Shown here: positions 9,388-16,766 of the stretch, one piece after another
How positions within the stretch are numbered: position 1 is the first letter of the stretch
Layout of the letters: each line of letters opens with the position of its first letter
IMG/VR virus record: IMGVR_UViG_3300031951_000694
Coordinates: 1-33,703 of that record
Length of the DNA: 33,703 bases
Reading direction: 5' to 3' (one strand)
Source of the DNA: a virus
Position numbers and translations under genes: made by a program
Notes under the pieces: generated by a model
Database searches by the model: none
What the model was told of the DNA's origin: nothing
What the model saw: the letters and a program-made list of their open reading frames with translations, nothing else

Positions 9388-9391
9388 AATA
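9384..9391 (+). promoter_or_regulatory. Late promoter for the plus-strand modification operon
   Basis: An exact T4-type late box, TATAAATA, sits 33-40 bases upstream of the first plus-strand gene, which has a good TGGAGAAAAC Shine-Dalgarno region. It overlaps the opposite-strand box by 4 bases, so polymerase can engage only one direction at a time. No other exact late box was found on the plus strand, so this site could drive the whole run to 16766. Confidence 0.75.
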
Positions 9392-9423
9392 AGACAGAGT
9401 AATAATTATATTATGGAGAAAAC

Positions 9424-10125
9424 ATGAAAATACTCAATTATATCAAGAATGAATTCCCCAAGATCAATAATAAGAACTTTAATAAGTTTCTTACCCCAGA
9501 ATGGGTAGATGAAAACTTTATGTTTGATCTAAAAGCTGAAGATTACCAAACATTACAAGAATTTTGTGATGCTATGCATGTGAAGTATATTTCTAGATAC
9601 TTTTCTGGAGTCTGGAAATCTAAGCATGGATACCCAGAGTCAGGTAGGTATCTCATAAAGTTTGCTAATATGCAGAAACCAAAGTCTGTTTTGGATGTTG
9701 GTTGTGGTGATAACTATTACAAAGATAAAGTTCAAAATCTAGTAGGTTTGGACCCATATCATCCTAAAGCAGATATTAAGAAGACTCTTGAAGAGTTTGA
9801 ACCAAAGAAGCAATATGATCAAGTATTGGCACTTGGTAGCTTAAACTTTGGAACTGATAAAAAACACATCGATACTATGTTTGCTAAAGTTGTAAACATG
9901 ACTAAGATTGATGGTTATCTTTATTTTAGATTTAATCCCGGTATTGATCATAAACCTTTTACTAAAGATAAGACTAGCTTTAAGTTTATTGATTGGTTCC
10001 CATGGACTCAAGAACACATTTTCATGTTAATGAAAGAACATAATCTTAAGATGATTAGATTTGCTATTGAAACAAATCAACAGGGTGATGAAAGATACTT
10101 CTATATAATGAAGAGGTTAGGATGA
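9424..10125 (+). CDS. Class I SAM-dependent methyltransferase (paralogue 1)
   Basis: A predicted small-molecule, glycan or protein methyltransferase of 233 residues. A SAM-binding motif I, VLDVGCGDN, spans residues ~89-97, and the acidic end of strand 2 is D110 in VGLDPY. The post-motif GSLNFGTD and the LYFRFNPG strand complete a compact Rossmann-type core. The first ~80 residues form an extra N-terminal region. It is the first gene of the plus-strand operon and overlaps the next gene by 4 bases (ATGA). The gene at 10928-11536 shares the pattern GCGDNxYK and GSxNFGxD, so the two are paralogues. The substrate is unknown. DNA methylation is unlikely because no DPPY/NPPY-type motif is visible. 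Confidence 0.8.
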   Translation: MKILNYIKNEFPKINNKNFNKFLTPEWVDENFMFDLKAEDYQTLQEFCDAMHVKYISRYFSGVWKSKHGYPESGRYLIKFANMQKPKSVLDVGCGDNYYKDKVQNLVGLDPYHPKADIKKTLEEFEPKKQYDQVLALGSLNFGTDKKHIDTMFAKVVNMTKIDGYLYFRFNPGIDHKPFTKDKTSFKFIDWFPWTQEHIFMLMKEHNLKMIRFAIETNQQGDERYFYIMKRLG

Positions 10126-10931
10126 TAAGTTATACAAATTCACCATATGATCAGTGGACATCTTTAAAAACTAAAGAACCAGTAACATATCATGGTTTCA
10201 ATGGTCTATATGAATTCTGTAAAGCAACAAGTCTATATAATTTTAATAAAAAAGTTGGAGATGATGTAGGTAATATACCAAATTATATTCCAATATGTAA
10301 GTTTGAAGGTGACTGGCAAGAAGACGTAAAGAAAATGATGTCTCAATCTGAACCAGCTACATTTGACTATAGATCAAACCCACGTTTCGATAACAATAAT
10401 AACTTAGAATATAATGATTTCAAAAAGTGGGGTTATAAAGTAGATGGTGATGATGATTCATATGCTGTCTTAAATAGAATAAGACATGCAGATTTGCCAG
10501 ACAGCATGACAAAGATAGCAGAATTGTTTCAATTTGATCATCCTGCTGGAAAAAAGAGTAAAAAACCAAATATAAAGTTTGATGTGCAGATGCCTGGACA
10601 AATGTTTTATTGGCACTTAGATAATTTTGGTGGAATATTAAAAGAACAGAGAGAAGACTATAATACTTTTGCTTCGTGTGATCATGATCAAAGGCTAATC
10701 ATGAGAGTTATAGTATTTTTAGATGATCAAAAAGAAGGTCAAGTTTGGAAACAAGGCAATGAATATATTCACTGGTCAAAAGGTGATTGCATTACTTGGC
10801 CTTGGAGAGATGTGCCACATGGTACTTGTAACTTTGGTCATGAACCAAGACCTACTTTGAATATTACTGGCGCAGTGACAGAGAAAACATATGAATTTAT
10901 GAAGTCATGTCCAAGAGTAATTAGTATATGA
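10122..10931 (+). CDS. 2-oxoglutarate/Fe(II)-dependent oxygenase
   Basis: A predicted hydroxylase of the double-stranded beta-helix (cupin) fold, 269 residues. The iron triad is readable as H165 and D167 in YWHLDNFGG and H233 in DVPHGTCNFG. R243 in HEPRPTLNITG is the likely 2-oxoglutarate salt-bridge residue. RVIVFLDD and WSKGDCITWPW fit the strands between them. The beginning (residues 1-100) is not recognisable. It overlaps both neighbouring methyltransferase genes by 4 bases, which suggests a multi-step modification. The substrate could be a sugar, lipid or amino-acid side chain. Confidence 0.85.
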   Translation: MISYTNSPYDQWTSLKTKEPVTYHGFNGLYEFCKATSLYNFNKKVGDDVGNIPNYIPICKFEGDWQEDVKKMMSQSEPATFDYRSNPRFDNNNNLEYNDFKKWGYKVDGDDDSYAVLNRIRHADLPDSMTKIAELFQFDHPAGKKSKKPNIKFDVQMPGQMFYWHLDNFGGILKEQREDYNTFASCDHDQRLIMRVIVFLDDQKEGQVWKQGNEYIHWSKGDCITWPWRDVPHGTCNFGHEPRPTLNITGAVTEKTYEFMKSCPRVISI

Positions 10932-11536
10932 ATGAATTAAACGAATCAATAAAAAAAGTGTTTGATCGTTCCGATCCTAAATTTAGAAAGTTTCATTACA
11001 ATAAATTCGAAAAATGTGGTGATGAAACAATACAACTTATTAATCGTATGATTCCAGATTTAGTTTTAGATTTAGGTTGTGGTGACAATCAATATAAAGA
11101 ACATATAATAAATTTAATTGGTATTGATATAACAAATGACCGAGCAGATATTATAACTGATATATCTTCTCTGCCATATGAAGATAATTCAGTCGATGCT
11201 TGTTTATGTTATGGAAGTATAAATTTTGGTGATGATAATTTAATACATACACAACTTACAGAAATGAATAGAGTATTAAAGAATGGTGGAATATCAGTTT
11301 TTAGAGGTAATATTCATAAGAGTGACATGATACCATATTATATTTGGACTGAAGAAAAGATAAAATATTGGACTAATTATTTTAATTTTACATTACAAGT
11401 AGAACCTACTATAATTCGTAGATTAAAAAGAGATGGCAAAGGTATTAATGATAAATGGAGAGATAGAGCATCAGAACAGGCTGGTGTTTCTCCAAGACCT
11501 ATTGAAAGATTATATTGGATATGGAGAAAACAATGA
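10928..11536 (+). CDS. Class I SAM-dependent methyltransferase (paralogue 2)
   Basis: A 202-residue methyltransferase-fold protein. Motif I is LVLDLGCGDNQY at ~46-57, the strand-2 acid is D67 in IGIDITND, and ITDISSLPYEDNSVDA with the later EMNRVLKNGG are typical of the methyltransferase-11/UbiE-like group. The basic C-terminus ends in LYWIWRKQ. It lacks the long N-terminal extension of paralogue 1 but shares the loop after motif I and a GSxNFGxD segment. It overlaps the oxygenase gene upstream and the sulfotransferase-like gene downstream by 4 bases each. Acceptor unknown. Confidence 0.85.
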   Translation: MNELNESIKKVFDRSDPKFRKFHYNKFEKCGDETIQLINRMIPDLVLDLGCGDNQYKEHIINLIGIDITNDRADIITDISSLPYEDNSVDACLCYGSINFGDDNLIHTQLTEMNRVLKNGGISVFRGNIHKSDMIPYYIWTEEKIKYWTNYFNFTLQVEPTIIRRLKRDGKGINDKWRDRASEQAGVSPRPIERLYWIWRKQ

Positions 11537-12390
11537 CTGATGGCCATGATCTTATATTTGCTGCTGGAGCTCCTGGTAGCAAATGGAGTAGAGTATTAAG
11601 TATACTTGCTCATCACAAAGATATTAATTCCTCAGATAAAGAAAAGTTTCCAACCTATCAAACAAAAGTAAGTTTTCATGGTCATGAAAAAAATGTTGGA
11701 ATGCATTCATCAGCATACTTTGGACCTGAACATGGTATAGGTGAATTTTTTGATGATTTGACTAATCATACAAAAGAAGAGTTTTTAGAAGAAATTAAGA
11801 AAGCTTTTAATGATTTTGATCATGGTTATAAAATAATAAAATCACACTGGTTTTCATATAATTTAGATTGGTTAAAAGAAAACTTTCCTAAAGCTAAAAT
11901 TATAATGGTTTATAATGGAGACAATGAAGCTTTTAAATGGTGGCATCTTGTAGGTGGTTGGAATATTAAATTTCCATATTATGGCTGGTATGGCACTGAT
12001 GAAAAATTGTATGAACATATAAAGATAGAGAACAGATTAATATTTGAATTTATGAGAAAGAATAAGCTAAGCTTTAGCATGAAAGACTTTAAACAATTAG
12101 TTGATTCACTTGGCTTAGAAGATGACTTACAATTTTATGATACCATGTTTGAAGAAGATGCTGAATATTTTATAGGCAGAAAAGGATTTAAAAAATATGG
12201 CATAGGAACTACTATAGCTGTATATAATCCAGATGTGCAAACTAATAGTAATTTAGATGATTTATTACCAAGCATAAATACTAAGATTGCAGATAAACAC
12301 AATGAATGGCGTATAGACGAAGTCTTGATAGATCTCTATGGTAAAGATTGGTTAGACAGAATACACGCTATTATAGAAGGAGAGAAATAA
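11533..12390 (+). CDS. Sulfotransferase-like P-loop protein (paralogue 1)
   Basis: A probable PAPS-dependent sulfotransferase-like protein of 285 residues. The phosphosulfate-binding loop is GAPGSKWSR at residues 12-20, right after a hydrophobic strand, as in sulfotransferases. A later strand IIKSHWFSYNLDWL and the WWHLVGGW region match its paralogue at 13040-13744. The start at 11533 is preferred over in-frame ATGs at 11515 and 11521: it gives an ATGA overlap with the upstream stop, has GGAG 6-7 bases upstream, and aligns with the paralogue start. The position expected to hold an R/KxP 3'-phosphate-binding motif reads YNGDN here, so catalytic competence is less certain than for the paralogue. 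Similar short proteins are annotated as sulfotransferases in cyanophages. Confidence 0.65.
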   Translation: MTDGHDLIFAAGAPGSKWSRVLSILAHHKDINSSDKEKFPTYQTKVSFHGHEKNVGMHSSAYFGPEHGIGEFFDDLTNHTKEEFLEEIKKAFNDFDHGYKIIKSHWFSYNLDWLKENFPKAKIIMVYNGDNEAFKWWHLVGGWNIKFPYYGWYGTDEKLYEHIKIENRLIFEFMRKNKLSFSMKDFKQLVDSLGLEDDLQFYDTMFEEDAEYFIGRKGFKKYGIGTTIAVYNPDVQTNSNLDDLLPSINTKIADKHNEWRIDEVLIDLYGKDWLDRIHAIIEGEK

Positions 12391-13014
12391 ATGAGAATTA
12401 ATGCTTTTGTGTCATTTGATCCCTTGTTTTCAGAGATCAACACAATATTAGAACATCCTTCTACGGCTGATATTGTAGAAGATAAGAATGGTGAACTTTT
12501 TGAATTCCCGTATCAGAATATAAATGTTATTTCCGGAAGAACATATAGGTCCAGTATAGAGACCGGTGCTCTACCAACTATGGTAGAAAATATGTTTGAT
12601 ACTACTGGAAAAAATGAAGCAAATTTTGGTATTAGAATAATGAATGGTCTTGCACCAACATCAAGACTAATTTCGGCTTTTAAAGATAATCTTCCATCTG
12701 GTTCTAGACTCTTTTTTATTAAGAAACAAGATCTAAGTGGTGTTGTTGAATATTATCAGAATCTTTATGATACACTAACAGCATCTACTGCTCGCCCAGA
12801 TCAAATGAGAAGAAAAGTATTATTTTGTTTGCCGGCTGAAAGTGTAACACATCAACAAATTTCTGATGCAATTTATGAAACTGTCAATTATGTTGATGCT
12901 TATTTTTCAACATTAAATGCATCTTCTTTTGCACCATTTACACAATCGCAGTTTGTTTCTGGAGGTTCAGAAATAGATACTGGTTTACTTTATAGAGCAA
13001 ATGTGATAGTTTAA
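12391..13014 (+). CDS. Protein of unknown function between the two sulfotransferase-like genes
   Basis: A 207-residue protein that I do not recognise. It starts directly after the preceding stop with a good GAAGGAGAG Shine-Dalgarno, so it belongs to the operon. No signal peptide, transmembrane segment or catalytic motif is evident. The sequence looks globular (mixed alpha/beta), with FEFPYQNINVISG near residue 40 and RKVLFCLPAE near 145. The composition (few Lys, many Ser/Thr/Asn/Phe) resembles virion proteins more than the enzymes around it. It could be an acceptor or scaffold for the modification enzymes; that is speculation. Confidence 0.75.
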   Translation: MRINAFVSFDPLFSEINTILEHPSTADIVEDKNGELFEFPYQNINVISGRTYRSSIETGALPTMVENMFDTTGKNEANFGIRIMNGLAPTSRLISAFKDNLPSGSRLFFIKKQDLSGVVEYYQNLYDTLTASTARPDQMRRKVLFCLPAESVTHQQISDAIYETVNYVDAYFSTLNASSFAPFTQSQFVSGGSEIDTGLLYRANVIV

Positions 13015-13039
13015 CAAATTAAACTGTGAATTATATATT

Positions 13040-13744
13040 ATGAGAGATGATCAACTTATATTTTTTATTGGAGCTCCTGGAAGTTCTTGGTCTAGAATAG
13101 CATCAATATTAGAATATTCACCAAAACTTTTATTGAATCTTTCAGATCACACTTCTGAGAGAGAATATTATATTAAGAATAGTAAGTCTTGGTCTCATCT
13201 TGTCAATCACCAAGGTTCTTATTTTGGAACTGGCATGGAATTTGGTTATAGATTCGAATCACCACAAGACTTCTATAATAAAATCTCTTTTAAAAAAGAA
13301 ATAGCTAAAGCTTTTTCTGAGCATGATGATTTTCGTAATTATCTAATTAAGAGTCATTCACTAGCCTATAATTTAGATTGGTTAGTAGAAACGTTTCCAA
13401 CAAGTAAAATTATTTTTGTTATAAAACAACCTATAGAAGAATGTGTTGAGTGGTGGCAAAGCGCTGGTGGTTTTGATATATCATATCCAAAATATGATTG
13501 GTATAAAAATAAAGATCTATTGAAAGAATTTAATAGACAACAATATAATATTAAAAAGTTTATAAATGATTGTGAATATCCTGTATATGCTCCGACTAAT
13601 TCATTTTTCAAGAATAAACTTAATATAGATATTGATAATAAGCCAGTTAGTGAATATATAAAAGCTATACAATTACTGCCACCAAATGGTGATGGAGATC
13701 CTGATCTAAGAACTCAGATGTGTTTTTACAATATGGAGATATAA
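13040..13744 (+). CDS. Sulfotransferase-like P-loop protein (paralogue 2)
   Basis: A 234-residue paralogue of the 11533-12390 product. The phosphosulfate-binding loop is GAPGSSWSR at ~11-19. GSYFGTGMEFGYRF matches a conserved block seen in sulfotransferase-like proteins of marine T4-like phages. IKSHSLAYNLDWLVETFP aligns with the paralogue. VIKQPIEECVEWW contains a KxP that could fill the 3'-phosphate-binding role. It lies 25 bases after the unknown gene, without a clear Shine-Dalgarno, and is followed 1 base later by the SPASM-like gene. Acceptor unknown. Confidence 0.68.
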   Translation: MRDDQLIFFIGAPGSSWSRIASILEYSPKLLLNLSDHTSEREYYIKNSKSWSHLVNHQGSYFGTGMEFGYRFESPQDFYNKISFKKEIAKAFSEHDDFRNYLIKSHSLAYNLDWLVETFPTSKIIFVIKQPIEECVEWWQSAGGFDISYPKYDWYKNKDLLKEFNRQQYNIKKFINDCEYPVYAPTNSFFKNKLNIDIDNKPVSEYIKAIQLLPPNGDGDPDLRTQMCFYNMEI

Positions 13745-13745
13745 T

Positions 13746-14075
13746 ATGGAATATGATGAAGAAGAACAAAGAAAGATAATTCCTAAGTGCAGAAATAACA
13801 CTGAACACTTTGTTGCAGCAAACGGTAGATGGCTTCCATGTTGTGTTTTTCCAACTCATGGACAACAATATGAATCGTCTATATTTAACGATGATAGATA
13901 TAATATAGACAATAACGATGTTCACACCTTTCATTTAGATCTAAAATATTTAGATTGGCTTAACTTTATTTCCAAATCTTATTATGACGCGCCAAAATGT
14001 TGTCAGAAGAAATGTGGAGTGAACGCTTCTAAGACTACTAGTCATAATCATGAGATACTTCGCTATGAAAAATAG
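13746..14075 (+). CDS. Free-standing SPASM-like Cys-cluster protein
   Basis: A 109-residue protein with six Cys: C15, C32, C33, C85, C86 and C90. The pattern C-x16-CC with NGRWLPCC followed by CCQKKCG resembles the SPASM/Twitch auxiliary Fe-S domain usually fused to the C-terminus of radical SAM enzymes. Here it is a separate gene placed upstream of, and overlapping by 26 bases, the radical SAM gene. The start has GGAG 7 bases upstream. An attractive reading is that the two products form one enzyme in trans with reversed domain order. The alternative is an unrelated zinc or Fe-S protein. Confidence 0.65.
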   Translation: MEYDEEEQRKIIPKCRNNTEHFVAANGRWLPCCVFPTHGQQYESSIFNDDRYNIDNNDVHTFHLDLKYLDWLNFISKSYYDAPKCCQKKCGVNASKTTSHNHEILRYEK

Positions 14076-14682
14076 TATTCATATTGAACTTACAAATAGA
14101 TGTAGAATTTCTTGTCCAAAATGTATTAGAACAATATTGGTCAAGAAAGGTGAACTTAAAAGACAAGACTTATCAATAGAAGCTTGCAAGAAATATGCTG
14201 ATAGTTTCTATGAAAGTTTTATGTTCTGCGGAACATATGGTGATCCTATCTATCATCCACAATTTTTAGAGATAATAAAGCTATTTAAAGACAAAAACAA
14301 AGTTGTTAAGATTCATACAAATGGGTCAGGAAAAACAATTGAGTGGTGGGAAAATTTCTTCTCTGTGCTCAAAGAACGAGATGAAGTTATTTTTTCTGTA
14401 GATGGTCTTCGAGATACTGCTGGTCTTTATAGAGTCAATATGAGTTCTGAAGATCATGATCAAATTATTGAAGTAATGAAGATGACTACAAAATATAAGT
14501 TTAGAGCGAGATGGGTATTCATACCATTTAAGACGAATGAACACCAGATTGATGAAGCTATAAAGATGGCTGAGAATATCGGTATAACATTTGAACTTAA
14601 GAAGTCTTCAAGATGGGATGGTTCAAATGACCCATATCTACCAACAGATAAATCACTGATATCATCGTATAGTACAATATGA
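14050..14682 (+). CDS. Short radical SAM enzyme lacking a C-terminal SPASM domain
   Basis: A 210-residue radical SAM protein. The cluster-binding motif CRISCPKC (CxxxCxxC) is C18, C22, C25 after an ELTNR strand. FCGTYGDPIYHP provides the GGE-like SAM-amine region, and IHTNGS, FSVDG and RWVFIPFKTN fit successive barrel strands. It ends soon after the barrel, where a fused SPASM domain would normally begin; the upstream gene may supply it. An internal ATG at 14065 is a plausible alternative start. It overlaps the glycosyltransferase-like gene by 4 bases. The reaction is unknown: peptide maturation or sugar-ring chemistry are both possible for this superfamily. Confidence 0.82.
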   Translation: MRYFAMKNSIHIELTNRCRISCPKCIRTILVKKGELKRQDLSIEACKKYADSFYESFMFCGTYGDPIYHPQFLEIIKLFKDKNKVVKIHTNGSGKTIEWWENFFSVLKERDEVIFSVDGLRDTAGLYRVNMSSEDHDQIIEVMKMTTKYKFRARWVFIPFKTNEHQIDEAIKMAENIGITFELKKSSRWDGSNDPYLPTDKSLISSYSTI

Positions 14683-15401
14683 CTATTAAAGTCTACTGCT
14701 TTAAATGGGGTACAAAATACGGTCCTGAATATGTAAACAGATTATTATACTCTGTACTTAAAAACTATAGAGGTGATGTCATGTTTACATGCATCACTGA
14801 TGACAAGTCTGGATTAGATCCTAGCATCAATATTATTGATTATGATAGTAGTAAAATACTTGGTCTTGGTAATGTTTTTACTATAGAAAAACTAAAATTA
14901 TTTGACCCACATTTTATTGGCGCAGGTCAAAATATATTATTTGATATCGACATACTTTGTCTAAAAGACTTCACTGATTATATAAAAAAATATAACTTCG
15001 AAGAACCTAGATTTATTAAGAATTATTGGGCTGATCCTAATCAATGCGATGCATATTTTCATAAGGGTGCATGCGACATTAATAGTTCATTTATTACATG
15101 GAAAGATGATCAGTTAGAACCACTATATAAGTTCTATATTGATAATATGAAGAAGATTAATTTTCTCTTCACTAGTTTTGATAAATCTTTATTTGGTATA
15201 TTTAGAGATAAATTGAAGTATCATCCAAAAAATATTGTGTACGCATATAATTTTGGAGCAGATCACAAAGATGATATGAAACCAGAAGTGTTACGTAATG
15301 ATTATTATTTTTGTTTATTTAATACATCTCATGGAGTTGGTAAAGAACTTCATGAAGTAGATGGGTGGGCGAAAACAATGTGGGAATCAAAAAGTGTTTA
15401 G
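14679..15401 (+). CDS. Glycosyltransferase-like protein (paralogue 1, DxD)
   Basis: A 240-residue protein with the layout of small GT-A nucleotide-sugar transferases: a Rossmann-like N-terminus with VYCFKWGTKYGPEYVNRL, a TCITDD strand, and a DID metal-binding motif at residues 89-91 in NILFDIDIL. ACDINSSFITWK fits the acceptor side. The product at 16098-16766 shares the CxKWGxxYxxEyVN start, TDD and DxD pattern, so the two are paralogues. ATGA overlap with the radical SAM gene. The donor and acceptor sugars are unknown. Confidence 0.7.
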   Translation: MTIKVYCFKWGTKYGPEYVNRLLYSVLKNYRGDVMFTCITDDKSGLDPSINIIDYDSSKILGLGNVFTIEKLKLFDPHFIGAGQNILFDIDILCLKDFTDYIKKYNFEEPRFIKNYWADPNQCDAYFHKGACDINSSFITWKDDQLEPLYKFYIDNMKKINFLFTSFDKSLFGIFRDKLKYHPKNIVYAYNFGADHKDDMKPEVLRNDYYFCLFNTSHGVGKELHEVDGWAKTMWESKSV

Positions 15402-16101
15402 TGTTTTTACTTTAAAAAAGCAAATAGAAAAATACAATAAAAATTATATTCCCAGATTGAAGATATTTCTTTCTGATTACGAAAAAACAAGAGCTAATAT
15501 CTTTAGAAGTATATTAAATGAATATGATTTTGTTAAGTCAGAGACTGTAACATTTATTGCTAGTGGCTTACCATATTATATATTTGATATATTAAACACG
15601 AGATATGAAACAGATATTAGTTTTCTAAACAATAGTAAAAAAATAATTAATAAACAAGATGAATTATTTGAAATAACATTAATAAACAATTTAGATTTAG
15701 AAACAAAAAAACAAAGTAGTATAACTACACAAGTTAAATTGATAGATTATAGCCCTCTAATAAGATCTACATATAATATTGTTAAAGAACATTTTAGTAA
15801 TTTGTCGTTCGAATACTTTAATAAAAATGTAAATTTTGAAGATATACGAGATATAACAAAGGACAGTCTCATCATAATACCATACAGCGAATATCTTTAT
15901 ACATTAAAAGAACTTAAAATATTCAATAAAGGTCAATATGTACTAGTTTTTAATCAAAAAGAAGATGAAGAAAGAAGAAAAGTAAACACAGCATTTTGTG
16001 TAGAAGATCTAGTTGAACAATGTGGATTTAGTGAAAATATATTTGCACAAAAATATGATGTATGTGGTGTAAGAATGTATGTAGCATTGGGGAAAATATG
16101 A
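15361..16101 (+). CDS. Unrecognised protein in the modification operon
   Basis: Up to 246 residues, Lys/Ile/Asn-rich; I do not recognise a family. The hydrophobic strand VTFIASGLPYYIF near residue 60, KLIDYSPLIRS near 126 and SLIIIPYSEYLYTLKEL near 168 suggest an alpha/beta fold. No P-loop, DxD or GxGxG motif is evident. The ATG at 15361 would overlap the upstream gene by 41 bases. A GTG at 15394 (8-base overlap) is an alternative start, since the first 11 residues read through conserved tail codons of the upstream gene. The stop overlaps the next start by 4 bases. Confidence 0.7.
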   Translation: MGGRKQCGNQKVFSVFTLKKQIEKYNKNYIPRLKIFLSDYEKTRANIFRSILNEYDFVKSETVTFIASGLPYYIFDILNTRYETDISFLNNSKKIINKQDELFEITLINNLDLETKKQSSITTQVKLIDYSPLIRSTYNIVKEHFSNLSFEYFNKNVNFEDIRDITKDSLIIIPYSEYLYTLKELKIFNKGQYVLVFNQKEDEERRKVNTAFCVEDLVEQCGFSENIFAQKYDVCGVRMYVALGKI

Positions 16102-16766
16102 AAAATATAGTATGCATAAAGTGGGGGCATCTGTACTCTGCAGAAGATGTAAACATGTTAGAATACATGCTGAAACAAACAGTCACATATCCTTTTCAAC
16201 TCTACTGTTTAACAGATGATTGTTTTGATATCAACAGAAGCATAGAGATAATATCACTACCAAAAGATAATGATCTTGAAGGTCATTGGAATAAGATGTA
16301 TCTTTTTAATAAAGATATCATGAAGCTTAATAATTTTACGTACTTTGACTTAGATGTTATTATTCAAAATAATATAGATGATATATTAGATTATGAAAAG
16401 AGATTAACTCTAATTAAAGCTTGGTGGAAAAAATCAGAGGTATGGAAAAACACTTTTAATTCAAGTGTGATGTCCATAGATACGACGAGAGATGCTTATA
16501 TATGGGGAAGATTTATAGAGAATACAGATTATCATATGTGTAAAAACATAGGAGATGATGATTTTCTATTTAATAACTTTGAGTTTGATCACTATCAGCA
16601 AAGCTGGTTTTATTCAAGAGTATATGGTGAAGAAAAAACTAAAACTAGATACTATAAACCAGAAAAGAAGATATGTCTTTTGAATAGTATGAAGAAGTTT
16701 TATTCTAAAGAATACTACAAGTTGTTTGTAGAGTTGTATCCGGAATACCAATATCAGCAATCATAG
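16098..16766 (+). CDS. Glycosyltransferase-like protein (paralogue 2, DxD)
   Basis: A 222-residue GT-A-like protein. It starts IVCIKWGHLYSAEDVNML, parallel to the 14679 paralogue, has LYCLTDDC, and has the DLD motif at residues 84-86 in YFDLDVII, followed by NSSVMSID and DDDFLF. The start at 16098 is chosen over an in-frame 16062 because it gives an ATGA overlap with the upstream stop, has GGGGAAA upstream, and aligns with the paralogue. It is the last gene of the plus-strand operon. Its final 62 bases overlap, tail to tail, the end of the minus-strand oxygenase-like gene. The substrate is unknown. Confidence 0.7.
   Translation: MKNIVCIKWGHLYSAEDVNMLEYMLKQTVTYPFQLYCLTDDCFDINRSIEIISLPKDNDLEGHWNKMYLFNKDIMKLNNFTYFDLDVIIQNNIDDILDYEKRLTLIKAWWKKSEVWKNTFNSSVMSIDTTRDAYIWGRFIENTDYHMCKNIGDDDFLFNNFEFDHYQQSWFYSRVYGEEKTKTRYYKPEKKICLLNSMKKFYSKEYYKLFVELYPEYQYQQS

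Noticed and set aside
11515-11532. Upstream in-frame starts of the first sulfotransferase-like gene
   Set aside because: The ATG at 11533 has the better Shine-Dalgarno spacing, the ATGA overlap and the alignment with its paralogue.
13746-14682. A single radical SAM-SPASM gene broken by a frameshift
   Set aside because: The Cys-rich part precedes the radical SAM core, opposite to the usual order, and both parts have their own start; one indel cannot produce this.
16062-16097. Upstream start for the last plus-strand glycosyltransferase-like gene
   Set aside because: The first 12 residues would be read from the end of the previous gene and do not align with the paralogue; 16098 has a clear Shine-Dalgarno.
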